64,000 nucleotides of DNA from an uncultured Lachnospiraceae bacterium (GTDB lineage Bacteria; Bacillota; Clostridia; Lachnospirales; Lachnospiraceae), in NCBI GenBank assembly GCA_910578555.1, contig CAJTPS010000004.1:1-64000 (forward strand). The letters are read 5' to 3'. Shown piece after piece: positions 52,397 through 60,930 of this stretch (position 1 is the first letter of the stretch; every line of letters starts with the position of its first letter). Under the pieces are notes generated by a model. That model ran no database searches. It was given only the letters and a program-made list of their open reading frames with translations, and was not told the DNA's origin. The position numbers and the translations under genes are program-made.

Positions 52397-54163
52397 TTAC
52401 ACCGCCTCATATACATAAACCGTAATGCTCCCGTCCTGCGCCGCATAGCTTTCTATAAGCCGCAGCCCTGTTTCCTGCGCGTTGGTCAGTTCCAGTCTGG
52501 AGAAAATATACTTTCCCCCGAGCGCGCCAAAAGCCTGCGTATCTATATAAATATCATAATCTGTCGCATACGCCGTCTTCGTCGCGCTGACAATACTCAG
52601 ATCCGTTCCGGAGTACAGATACGCACGCGCCCCCCAGTCATCGTAGTAGATTCGGCTCTCCTCCACGCGCGCAAGCGCCGGCGCGATGATCTTACGGAAG
52701 TCTTCCTTGTACTGCTGGGAATAGAACCCCAGATAGCCGTCCAGTGTGGCGATCCCGTTATATTCCAGCACTGCGGGGTGGAAACCGTAGGCCGCCGACC
52801 ACTCTCCCTGATAGCCGATGTCCTTCTTGATCTCTTCAAAAAGCGCCTGCGCATAGAACTGTTCATAGCTTAACTCGTCCACTTCTGTGCCGTGGAAATG
52901 CTCGTAAGCTCTGTTGTAACATGTATGATACAGATCATTATACCGGTTCGGCGTCAGGATGACCGCCAGTACAGCAATGCACACAATGATATTGGCAGCC
53001 CACATCTGCCACACACCCGCATCGTACAGACGGATCAGCACCAGAAGAAGCGCCCCGTACCACAGAAACGGATTAAAGAAGATCGTCCGGTTAAACTGCC
53101 ATCCTTCCAGCGGCGGAATCAGCCGTTCCACCAGTGACCGCAGCGGCTCGAAATCATAGAGTCCGTACACCACGCTGTTAAACAGTATGAAAAGCATGAG
53201 AAAATTAAAAGGGTCTTGCAGGATCTTCTTTCCCTGTTTCCTGTACAGATACCGTCCGTTGTTTACCACAAAATATACAACGCAGACAGGCAGTACCACT
53301 CTGCCGTGTATATCGTCCGCATGAAATATTCCTTCCCGCCAGACCGTGCCGATCTCCCGCACGATCTCCGGTATGGACAGGCTCGCGTTCACCATGGAGG
53401 AGCGGATCGTCACCTCGTCACCAAACAGTATCTGCCCGAACAGCCGGTACTCACACACCACATAGCCGAGCGCCAGCACAACGAGTGCCGCCATAAGCCG
53501 CCACACCGGTTTCCGGTCCCGCACAGACAGCCAGACCACGGCGATCACAAGATATCCTAATATAAAAAGACCGTGATAAGAGAAATAAGACACAAGCGGA
53601 TAGCAGAATAACGCCGCATACCAGCCAATGCCGGACTGCCTGTAAATCTTAATCAGGACATATACGCACAGCGGAATCGATGCAAATGCAAAACCGAACG
53701 CCGGAAAAAACCAGATGATGCCGTATGCAAACCCGGTCATGTAAATCGCGGGCCTGTACCGCATGTAACGCTCCGGAAACAATTCCGCCGCCAGCAGCCG
53801 GAACGAAAACATGCCCATCACGATCTTACACAGAATACCGGTCACATACGCCGTATACGTTGGAAAAATCATGTAAAGCAGGCTGTACAGCGACAGTTCC
53901 GACGGCAGGTTATCCCTGCTGACGCCTCCCAGAAAAGGGACGTCCACGCCGTGCTTCCAAAAAGTTCCTGTATTCTTTAACATCTGGAACTGTGCCAGAA
54001 AAAGATCCATGTTATCATGCACACCGATATAACTGCGCTCCCCGTAACCAAAAAATATCCCCGCACTTAAGAGCAGGAATCCTGTGACCGGAAACAGGAA
54101 CCAGTATTTTGTTATCCATATGAACCATTTCTGTGCAGCCAGTCTCTCCATCTGTTTTTTCAT
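52397..54163 (-). CDS. DUF6044 family multi-membrane protein (588 aa)
   Basis: About ten membrane helices, then a 150-residue outer domain. YIGVHDNMDLFLAQFQMLKN and DVPFLGGVSRDNLPSELSLY near the N-terminus are the hallmark of DUF6044 proteins; the acidic H-D-N-M-D loop resembles the catalytic loop of GT-C enzymes. Found repeatedly in Firmicutes glycan loci; the likely role is sugar transfer from a polyprenyl-phosphate sugar on the outer face, by inference. It follows the GtrA gene and is followed by the radical SAM gene within 35 bases, so these form an operon. Met1 and Met5 are both possible starts. Confidence 0.8.
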   Translation of the reverse strand: MKKQMERLAAQKWFIWITKYWFLFPVTGFLLLSAGIFFGYGERSYIGVHDNMDLFLAQFQMLKNTGTFWKHGVDVPFLGGVSRDNLPSELSLYSLLYMIFPTYTAYVTGILCKIVMGMFSFRLLAAELFPERYMRYRPAIYMTGFAYGIIWFFPAFGFAFASIPLCVYVLIKIYRQSGIGWYAALFCYPLVSYFSYHGLFILGYLVIAVVWLSVRDRKPVWRLMAALVVLALGYVVCEYRLFGQILFGDEVTIRSSMVNASLSIPEIVREIGTVWREGIFHADDIHGRVVLPVCVVYFVVNNGRYLYRKQGKKILQDPFNFLMLFILFNSVVYGLYDFEPLRSLVERLIPPLEGWQFNRTIFFNPFLWYGALLLVLIRLYDAGVWQMWAANIIVCIAVLAVILTPNRYNDLYHTCYNRAYEHFHGTEVDELSYEQFYAQALFEEIKKDIGYQGEWSAAYGFHPAVLEYNGIATLDGYLGFYSQQYKEDFRKIIAPALARVEESRIYYDDWGARAYLYSGTDLSIVSATKTAYATDYDIYIDTQAFGALGGKYIFSRLELTNAQETGLRLIESYAAQDGSITVYVYEAV

Positions 54164-54269
54164 ACATCAGTCTCAGCCTTTTTCATACTTTCCTCTATTC
54201 GTATCCTATCGGGCCGCCCCGGATTCCCGGCCTGTGCCTGAAAGCGTACATCTATCTCTATATCCGGCA

Positions 54270-54731
54270 TCACGCCCTATGCGAATCCTCCGTCTTCTTC
54301 CCCTTTCGGAATACAAACAGTTTCTGCCCGAAGAAGTTCATCACAATAAAGAAACACATCCCGAACAGCATGGCAACATTATCCGTCAGCGCTTTCGAGT
54401 ACGTTCCCTCTCCCAGGGACAAGAGGTAAGTCACAAACGGCTGTGCCACACTAAAAGCGATCAGATAACACACGATGATATTGACCGCAAACCGCCACGG
54501 CAGCCATTTGTCTCTATTCTCCACCTTAAAGGTCACTTTTCCATTAGCATGATAGGAGAACACGCTTCCGATAAAATAGGATATCCCGCTGGAAAGCCAG
54601 TAATTCATGTGAATGAGATTATAGAGCACTGCCATGATGATCCATCCCATCAGCGTATTGATCACGCCCACCATCCCGAAATGGATCACTTCCATGATAA
54701 AGTCTTTGTATTTTAAATATAGAGATTTCAT
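54270..54731 (-). CDS. gtrA: GtrA family membrane protein
   Basis: 153 residues with four membrane helices. VIHFGMVGVINTLMGWIIMAV is the GtrA signature, and SYHANGKVTFK the short loop. GtrA-like proteins are thought to flip polyprenyl-phosphate sugars made by GtrB-type transferases. A DPM-like transferase of that type lies at 62804. First gene of the unit containing DUF6044, radical SAM and SGNH genes. A TATTAT box on the minus strand within the double-dyad element (54812-54856) may be its promoter. Confidence 0.9.
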   Translation of the reverse strand: MKSLYLKYKDFIMEVIHFGMVGVINTLMGWIIMAVLYNLIHMNYWLSSGISYFIGSVFSYHANGKVTFKVENRDKWLPWRFAVNIIVCYLIAFSVAQPFVTYLLSLGEGTYSKALTDNVAMLFGMCFFIVMNFFGQKLFVFRKGKKTEDSHRA

Positions 54732-54811
54732 ATTTCACTCCATTTCCGCAGTTCAGTTAGAAAACTTTCAATCTTCACTTTTCCCCGTCCCTTAAAAATG
54801 ATACAATAATA

Positions 54812-54856
54812 AATCGAACAAGTTCGATTGCGAGATTTGCTTCGCAAACTCGTATA
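54812..54856 (+). repeat. 45-nt double-dyad element, copy 2
   Basis: AATCGAACAAGTTCGATT is an 8-bp palindrome with a 2-base centre. It is followed by a second dyad, GAGATTTGC-TTC-GCAAACTC. It lies in the divergent region between gtrA and the VOC gene, directly after a TACAAT box (54802-54807), 61 bases before the VOC start. Related copies are at 45187 and 48799. Confidence 0.6.
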
Positions 54857-54917
54857 ACCGACAATCCTTATATAACGAAATCCGCCTCGCAAACATCTAA
54901 AAAAAGAAGGAGCGCCT

Positions 54918-55319
54918 ATGTCAGCATTAAGAGTACATCATATCGGATATTTAGTCAAAAAAATAGAGAAGGCAAAGCAGACTTTCGAGCTGCTCGGTTA
55001 CCGTACGGAGCAGGACGTCGTTTATGACGATATCCGCAAAATAGACATCTGCTTCATGGTCATGGGAGACTGCCGCGTAGAGCTTGTCTCTCCGGTCTCG
55101 GAAGATTCCGTCGTAGCCGGACTGATCAGGAAATACAAGAACAGTCCTTATCATATCTGTTATGAAACCGACAATTATGAAGCGGCATACGCTGAACTGA
55201 CCGCCAGCGGGTTCCTCGCCATCGACACACCGACTCCCGCTCCCGCGCTTGACGGGCGCAAGGTCGTATTCCTCACAAGCGCTGCGGTCGGCATGATTGA
55301 ACTGATCGTTCCCGCATAA
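54918..55319 (+). CDS. VOC family protein, methylmalonyl-CoA epimerase-like
   Basis: 133 residues. VHHIGYLVKKIEKAKQTFEL gives the first metal-binding His. VELVSPVSEDSVV holds the Glu, and HICYETDNYEAA the second His. GMIELIVPA is the final Glu strand. All four metal ligands of the glyoxalase/epimerase fold are in place. Family members epimerise methylmalonyl-CoA or modify sugars and antibiotics. Isolated on the plus strand; AAGGAG precedes the start. Its role in the locus is unclear; it may act on a sugar or acyl precursor. Confidence 0.85.
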   Translation: MSALRVHHIGYLVKKIEKAKQTFELLGYRTEQDVVYDDIRKIDICFMVMGDCRVELVSPVSEDSVVAGLIRKYKNSPYHICYETDNYEAAYAELTASGFLAIDTPTPAPALDGRKVVFLTSAAVGMIELIVPA

Positions 55320-55409
55320 CTGCCTGCAGTGCGCTCTGTCCGTGCACTATCCGCCGGTCCCCATCGCCGCTTCTGCCGCTGCCGCACCATTTCTGCAGTG
55401 CAGCGCCGA

Positions 55410-56948
55410 TTATGCGTCGTTCCTGACATACATGGTAATCGTCCCGCATATGTGCTCCGTGAAGTCTGACAGATCCAGACTTGGCTCATAGCACCAGTGC
55501 CGGTCCTCTTTATTATACATTACAATGACATCGATCTCGTCAAACGCCGCCTGTTCGTCCTCCCTGGGACCGAACGAGCGGTTGATTTTATGCAAATCCT
55601 CTTCCCAGTAGAACACTTCGTCATATCCGTGGATTCTGAACCAGTGGTACATCGTTTTATTGCCTTCCAGATTCGGTCCAAAACAGGAAAGCACTTTCTT
55701 GTCCGTGCCTGACACCAGTTCCAGCGTGGAATTAAGCGCCGTCTTAATGCTCTCACCGCGATATGTAAAATAATGCGCCTCCCGCAGCACAACCCTGCCA
55801 TGCGCCGCAAGCATCAGAAGAAGGCTGAGCATATAAACGATCCGCCGTTTTCCACTGAGTGGACGCAAATTACATCCAACAATCACAAAGAAGAAAGCAA
55901 ACCCGAGTACACAGGGCAGAATATACCGCTCCGCAATGGCGGTCTTGCTGTATGTGACACATTGCGGCACGATAATCGCCGCGGCAAGCAGCACTTCCCA
56001 TATAAGCTTCTTCGTCTGCTCCCAATAAGTCAGAAGGATAAGCCCCATAACAATACCGAATCTCACGTACCATTTCAGATCCGCATGCGCCGCCGTGCTC
56101 CACGCCTGCACATACTGATCAAGCGTCACGCTCTCGTCCAGCCCTACATAAGAATAGTTATTCGTACCGATCACAAAAACGATCAGAAACATCTCTACCG
56201 TAAAGAGAATACCGATCGCTACAAGATACGGCAGTCTGCGCCTGATTGCCGCCCACAGTCCTCTCATACTCACTCTGCCGCCCTGCATCTCTTCATACAG
56301 CACATATAATCCCACAAAAGGCAGCAGCAGGATAAACGGCTCCTTATAAATCGACATGAGAAAGAACGCGCCGACACTGGCAAAGGCATACCATTTTCTG
56401 TCCGTCCCAAGCCACTTCAGCAGCAGGTAGAAGCCCAGCGCAAACATCATGATATCATAAGATTCCTGCGGTCCCAGTTTCCACCAGACCGCGGACTGAT
56501 AACCCACCATCACGGTAAGGGCAAACAGCGCGGCATATACCATATTACATTTCATCTGCCTTGCACAGTAATAGAGCAGCACAAGCGCAGCCACGATCTC
56601 CGACGCCTTTACAACTGACACAGCTGTCAGATTTGTGCCAAACACCGCTGTCATTAGCACGCGATTAATATAATACAGAGGTCGAAACCGCAGAGTCAGA
56701 TCAAATCCTACAGCCTGTCTCAGACACTCCCACAGACTCTTGCCGTCCAGCGTCATCCAGTCTATATACTGCGCAAATTCCCAGTCGTCCACCAGATGAA
56801 ATCCGGATGTCAGCGTACCCATACCGATCACAACACCGTAAACCAGTACACTGAAAATACAGCACACTATGGCAGCTTCTTTTCCCTTACTCATTTTTTC
56901 AAGTTTATCATAAAATACCTGTATACGGTCTATCAGTCTGTTCGCCAT
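55410..56948 (-). CDS. GT-C-like multi-membrane protein (512 aa)
   Basis: About ten membrane helices and a C-terminal soluble part. GFHLVDDWEFAQYIDW after the first helix has the acidic DD of GT-C enzymes, with RFRPLYYINRVLM following in the usual place. It probably uses a polyprenyl-phosphate sugar at the outer face. The C-terminal part includes LSCFGPNLEGNKTMYHWFRI and YVRNDA at the end. GAGG precedes the start. Similar in layout to the 611-residue protein at 60931. No named family was assigned with confidence. Confidence 0.75.
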   Translation of the reverse strand: MANRLIDRIQVFYDKLEKMSKGKEAAIVCCIFSVLVYGVVIGMGTLTSGFHLVDDWEFAQYIDWMTLDGKSLWECLRQAVGFDLTLRFRPLYYINRVLMTAVFGTNLTAVSVVKASEIVAALVLLYYCARQMKCNMVYAALFALTVMVGYQSAVWWKLGPQESYDIMMFALGFYLLLKWLGTDRKWYAFASVGAFFLMSIYKEPFILLLPFVGLYVLYEEMQGGRVSMRGLWAAIRRRLPYLVAIGILFTVEMFLIVFVIGTNNYSYVGLDESVTLDQYVQAWSTAAHADLKWYVRFGIVMGLILLTYWEQTKKLIWEVLLAAAIIVPQCVTYSKTAIAERYILPCVLGFAFFFVIVGCNLRPLSGKRRIVYMLSLLLMLAAHGRVVLREAHYFTYRGESIKTALNSTLELVSGTDKKVLSCFGPNLEGNKTMYHWFRIHGYDEVFYWEEDLHKINRSFGPREDEQAAFDEIDVIVMYNKEDRHWCYEPSLDLSDFTEHICGTITMYVRNDA

Positions 56949-57042
56949 ATTTTCCTCTGTTTTCGTACTGTTTTAGCCTGATTCCTCTGAATCACCCGTC
57001 CTCTTACCGACATACCGGTCAAAACCACTAAATGACTGCCGT

Positions 57043-57285
57043 CTAACCGATCTGGCTTAAGATAATATCCGCCATCTCGCCCACATTCTTCATGGACACA
57101 ACCTGTCCCATATTAAACTTCATGCCGAATTCCTGCTCTACGGCCGCCAGCAGATTAATATGCTCTAAGGAATCCCACTCCTCAATATCATCCGCCGTCG
57201 TCGTCTCCGTCACGGTGATGCTCTCATCGTCAAACACATCTCTGAATACTTCGTTTAATTTTACGAATACTTCTTCCTTGCTCAT
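57043..57285 (-). CDS. Acyl carrier protein
   Basis: 80 residues, starting MSKEEVFVKLNEVFRDVF. IEEWDSLEHINLL carries Ser39 for the 4'-phosphopantetheine arm. The rest of the helix pattern fits the ACP fold (EQEFGMKFNMGQVVSMKNVGEM). It differs from the fatty-acid ACP in having no DSLDTVE motif and in standing beside an FkbH-like gene. FkbH proteins load a glyceryl group from 1,3-bisphosphoglycerate onto such ACPs. GGAGA precedes the start. It has its own promoter (57340-57368). Confidence 0.9.
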   Translation of the reverse strand: MSKEEVFVKLNEVFRDVFDDESITVTETTTADDIEEWDSLEHINLLAAVEQEFGMKFNMGQVVSMKNVGEMADIILSQIG

Positions 57286-57339
57286 AGATTTGTCTCCATT
57301 CTCTTTACGTTAACCTTGCGGTTACCATCATCTCTCCAT

Positions 57340-57368
57340 ACTATAATATCATTTCCACTTTTTTGCAA
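57340..57368 (-). promoter_or_regulatory. Promoter of the ACP gene
   Basis: Minus strand TTGCAA (57368-57363), 17-base spacer, TATAGT (57345-57340). The leader contains a small GGTAACC/GGTTAAC hairpin. Confidence 0.55.
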
Positions 57369-57392
57369 CTGCGCCGTTTGATAAAGCCTTCC

Positions 57393-59291
57393 TCACTGCA
57401 CCGCGATCACCGCATTTTTCTTCTCATAGTCCGCCGGTATATCGAACCTCCAGACCGTGGCTCCCTCCTCCGTCTCATGCACCTTCGCAAATCCCAGCAT
57501 TTTATAGAACTCCTTCACCATGCCGTTCTTGGCAGTGGGATAATAGTATCCCATGATCGTTCCGATCCCGCAGCCCAGGCAGGCTTCCACCATGCCATCC
57601 ATCATGGCATACTCCATATCACGCTTTAATACACGACAACTCATAAGCCACAGCTCTATGTGCAGAACACCGCCTGTCCCCCCGTCAGACGCCGTCCGGT
57701 TTTGCGCCGCGCCGCCCGGTTTATCCCTGCCGACTTCCGCTGCCGTCTCTCCGCGCTGATACACCGGCACATCCTCCATGCGCCCCTTCCTGCCGATCAC
57801 AACGGAAACCACACCGTTATCTCCGAACTTGTCTTCCAGCTTACCGTACCGCGTAATACAGGTATCATCCGCGGCAAACCGCTCTATGTCGCTCTGTGTA
57901 TATCTTCTCGTGGTCAGGTTAAACTGATTGCTCTTATTCGTGAGCTGCGCGATCCGTGACATGTAGACCGGCTCAAAAGCCCGGATCGTCCCCTTCATAT
58001 CTAATGAAAGCAGATACTCCCGATAATCCCCGAAGCTTTCCTGCTGCTGTTTTCTCGCGATATTCGCCTTATACATCTCGTTGCGCTTCCTGTCATCTTC
58101 CGACAGGTCAGTCACCTCAAAGAATCCCGAATGGTCCAGTATGCGAATATACTGCTCCGGCGTACCAATGTCAGGAACTGACACGCCTGTCACCTGCGTC
58201 CTGACAATCTCCCGTTCCGCCGGATTATCATCCACAAACACAAGACTGTCGGGCAGAATGTTCAACTCTCCGGCAATCTCCGTAATGTTCTTACTCTTAG
58301 GCTCCCAGTTGGCCTTGATCAGAATAAAATCATCCGGCCTCAGCCTTCCGTCCGGATGATTCAGCCCCGCCACGGCATTGTCATACTCATTCTTGGAATC
58401 AATGTTAAGCATGACGCCGATCTCCTTCTGTGCCCTGACATAACCCTGAAATTCCGAGTAGACCTGTCCCATGGACGTCTCCTGTCCGATCTCCAGGTTC
58501 TCCACACCGTCATCCCCCACGATGCCGCCCCAGAGCGTATTGTCCAGATCCAGCACGAGAGATTTCTTATTTTTACCGAAAACCGCTTTCATAATGTTGG
58601 CCAGATTATGGGCAAATTCCGGAATCGCCTGCATGCACATGGCATACTTATACATATGCCAGTAGAAAGGGTCCGCCCACCGGTCAAGCCCGTACGCGGC
58701 GGCCGCGTAGTTGATATCATGGATGTAGAAACTCTCATGTTCCCTTGCATACTCATAGAACCGCTCGTTCAACCGGTTTATAAAACTGATCCGTCCCTGC
58801 AGATACACCGCTTCCTGATTGCCTAATACCCTGTAAAAAGGGTACTCGAAATTATTCTGAATCACGGGACAATGATACCGTCCGGCGATCCTGTCCCACA
58901 TTGCCCTGAAATGCCCGTACTGCTCCTCCAGCAGGGCATCGGTTTGCTCCGCCGTATCCTGCACGGAAGGATATGCCGTAATATTGCGGTTAGATGTATG
59001 AATATAGATCAGATCCGGTGCAAACGCGGTAAGTTCCGGATTGTCAAACATCACGTCCTGCCAGTACTGTGCATATTCCGACTCGTAGAACACCGGCTCT
59101 ATTCCATGATACAGCAGAAAAACCTCCAGCACGCGGATAATATCATGGGTTGTGCTGCCGCCCAGTACCGCGATCTTCTTCTGCAGGAAAGCCGTCTGCC
59201 CGGCCTGTCCGCTCTCCAGAAGCTGCCGCTTGATTTTCTTCGACTTTTTCAGAATATATTCGCTGTCAAAGGGATATTCTAATTCTTTCAT
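57393..59291 (-). CDS. FkbH-like HAD-IIIC phosphatase with N-terminal SGNH-like and C-terminal GNAT domains
   Basis: 632 residues from ATG 59291, with GGAGG six bases before it. The N-terminal part (about 35-200) is BF1531-like with IAVLGGSTTHD. The HAD domain has SLVLDLDNTLWGGIVGDDG (nucleophile Asp) and VFVDDNPAEREIV. The C-terminal GNAT part includes LTNKSNQFNLTTRRYTQ and GYYYPTAKNGMVKEFYKMLGF. A polar insertion of about 34 residues (57664-57765: ETAAEVGRDKPGGAAQNRTA) interrupts the GNAT part. In FkbH biochemistry the protein takes a glyceryl unit from 1,3-bisphosphoglycerate and puts it on an ACP, and an ACP gene follows. In this locus it may supply a glycan decoration. Confidence 0.88.
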   Translation of the reverse strand: MKELEYPFDSEYILKKSKKIKRQLLESGQAGQTAFLQKKIAVLGGSTTHDIIRVLEVFLLYHGIEPVFYESEYAQYWQDVMFDNPELTAFAPDLIYIHTSNRNITAYPSVQDTAEQTDALLEEQYGHFRAMWDRIAGRYHCPVIQNNFEYPFYRVLGNQEAVYLQGRISFINRLNERFYEYAREHESFYIHDINYAAAAYGLDRWADPFYWHMYKYAMCMQAIPEFAHNLANIMKAVFGKNKKSLVLDLDNTLWGGIVGDDGVENLEIGQETSMGQVYSEFQGYVRAQKEIGVMLNIDSKNEYDNAVAGLNHPDGRLRPDDFILIKANWEPKSKNITEIAGELNILPDSLVFVDDNPAEREIVRTQVTGVSVPDIGTPEQYIRILDHSGFFEVTDLSEDDRKRNEMYKANIARKQQQESFGDYREYLLSLDMKGTIRAFEPVYMSRIAQLTNKSNQFNLTTRRYTQSDIERFAADDTCITRYGKLEDKFGDNGVVSVVIGRKGRMEDVPVYQRGETAAEVGRDKPGGAAQNRTASDGGTGGVLHIELWLMSCRVLKRDMEYAMMDGMVEACLGCGIGTIMGYYYPTAKNGMVKEFYKMLGFAKVHETEEGATVWRFDIPADYEKKNAVIAVQ

Positions 59292-59333
59292 ATCCTGCCT
59301 CCATTCCCTTTCATGTCCGTTCACTGTCTTTCT

Positions 59334-59363
59334 ATCATAACATAACCCATGCGTCTACGGCAA
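59334..59363 (-). promoter_or_regulatory. Promoter of the FkbH-like gene
   Basis: Minus strand TTGCCG (59363-59358), 18-base spacer, TATGAT (59339-59334), 43 bases before the start codon. Confidence 0.5.
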
Positions 59364-59427
59364 GAAACCCCTGTCCTGTCACACGGGCAGTAACCGGTCT
59401 GCAGATCCGCCGTACCAAAACAGCAAA

Positions 59428-59449
59428 GGCTTACCGATACCGATAAGCC
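59428..59449 (-). terminator. Terminator of the SGNH gene at 59524
   Basis: Minus strand GGCTTA...TAAGCC, 6-bp stem with an inner CGG-TAT-CGG part, followed by TTTGCTGTTTTGG. It lies 75 bases past the SGNH stop and before the FkbH promoter. Confidence 0.55.
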
Positions 59450-59523
59450 CCTGTAACATGTTATGCCGTTATATCTTAAGTCTTTGCACCAGTCCGATCC
59501 GGCATTCGGACTGCTGCGGACCA

Positions 59524-60657
59524 TTACTCCTCCGGATAGAAATCTGCCTTGATCAGCCGGCTGGCATACTCCGCATAGGCAGTCCGCCCTTCCGCCGTCA
59601 GATGAACGCCGTCTTTCAGATATTTATCCGCAGTATACGCGTCTATTCCGCTCTCTTCCATCGCATTGTAGAAGAAGACATGATCCTCCTTATATTGCTC
59701 CGCCACATTGCCTGCCGTTCTGGCAAATTCCACCAGAGTGCCGTAGCCGTAATTCAGGCTGTAGGCATCGCCCACAAATGTCTCGCCGTTATAGAACTGG
59801 CAATAGTGGGGTGCGATGATCAGTATCCCCGCATCCGGAAAAGCTGCGTGAAGCTGCGTGACCGCCGCATCCAGTGCTCCCGCATACGTGTGTGTGGCAT
59901 CCACTGCCAGTTCACCGCCGCCTTCTATATACTTGCTCTGGTAGATCTTTCCGGTCAGGAAATCATTGACTCCGTACTCGATCACAAAGTAATCCGTCTT
60001 GGAAAAATCACATTCCCTCAGAATCTCACCGGCACGGTAACCGTCGAAGATACCCGGATCGATATTGCCGAGAATGGCGTTCACCACCCCCATAAGGCTT
60101 CTGGAATCCCATGTCGGAAAATCATTATCCTCTCCCGGAAGCATCGCCGCGGTTGTTCCTCCCATCGCCATATTATATACCTTCGCATTACAGGAACTTG
60201 AGATCAGGGAAGCCACACCGCCGCTCTCCCGGTCGCTGTCTATAATGCTGTCACCCAGAAAGACGATCTGCATATCATACTGTTTCGTATCCTCTACCGG
60301 CAAAGCCGACATCTGCAGCGAATTATCCGACACGGAAGCCTCCTCCTGCGTGTTCGTCAATACCTTCTCCGTCTTCTCCGGCTCTATGACAGCGCTTTGT
60401 TCTCCGCCTGCCTCTTCCGCCGTCTCGGTCCCCACATTCGGATCACCTTTCAGTTGGTTCCACTCCGCCTTCAGCTCCTGGACCGTCTGATGGTTTTCCT
60501 CCTCAAGCGCCAGCCGTTCCTTCTCTACTCTGATCTGTGCCTGTCCGTATATGATCTCAATCATCGCCAGAATGCAGAAACCGATCAGTACTGTCAGCAG
60601 CAGTACGCCGCTGTTCTGTCTCCCTTTTCTCGCTCTATTTCTATCTTCCATTTTCAT
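59524..60657 (-). CDS. Membrane-anchored SGNH hydrolase
   Basis: 377 residues from ATG 60657 (MKMEDRNRARKG); the internal ATG two codons later is equally possible, while a longer frame starting 60756 has no ribosome binding site. One membrane helix (about 17-37) is followed by a coiled coil (RVEKERLALEEENHQTVQEL). The SGNH domain has MQIVFLGDSIIDS (Ser), MAMGGTTAAM, IEYGVNDFLTG (Asn) and DGVHLTAEG (Asp, His). Complete catalytic set, so probably an active outer-face esterase or acyl-transfer partner. It lies next to the FkbH/ACP genes and may act with them and an MBOAT in decorating the glycan. Confidence 0.87.
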   Translation of the reverse strand: MKMEDRNRARKGRQNSGVLLLTVLIGFCILAMIEIIYGQAQIRVEKERLALEEENHQTVQELKAEWNQLKGDPNVGTETAEEAGGEQSAVIEPEKTEKVLTNTQEEASVSDNSLQMSALPVEDTKQYDMQIVFLGDSIIDSDRESGGVASLISSSCNAKVYNMAMGGTTAAMLPGEDNDFPTWDSRSLMGVVNAILGNIDPGIFDGYRAGEILRECDFSKTDYFVIEYGVNDFLTGKIYQSKYIEGGGELAVDATHTYAGALDAAVTQLHAAFPDAGILIIAPHYCQFYNGETFVGDAYSLNYGYGTLVEFARTAGNVAEQYKEDHVFFYNAMEESGIDAYTADKYLKDGVHLTAEGRTAYAEYASRLIKADFYPEE

Positions 60658-60847
60658 CCTGCCTTTCCCGCTGCGCTTCGGCGGTATGTACCCGTACAGC
60701 ATTTCCATACACTGTTGCAAATCATTGCAGCGTGAAATATTCTTCCCCGCCACCACAAGGATATCACTTTTTCATCTGCTTGTGTACATTTGTTCTATTT
60801 ATTAATGAAACTTTTTATAAATCTTAAGAATTGCATTTTAATTCTGT

Positions 60848-60877
60848 TTGTATCTGACCCCTATTATAGTATATAAT
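60848..60877 (+). promoter_or_regulatory. Promoter of the GT-C-like gene at 60931
   Basis: TTGTAT (60848-60853), 18-base spacer, TATAAT (60872-60877), 54 bases before the start codon. Confidence 0.55.
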
Positions 60878-60930
60878 AAAAAATTAGAAATATGCATTTT
60901 CCGCGATTACAAAAGAAAGGATATCCGCTC

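Noticed and set aside
54812..54829. Possible LexA/SOS box in AATCGAACAAGTTCGATT
   Set aside because: Gram-positive LexA boxes need four bases between GAAC and GTTC; here there are two, and no SOS gene is nearby.
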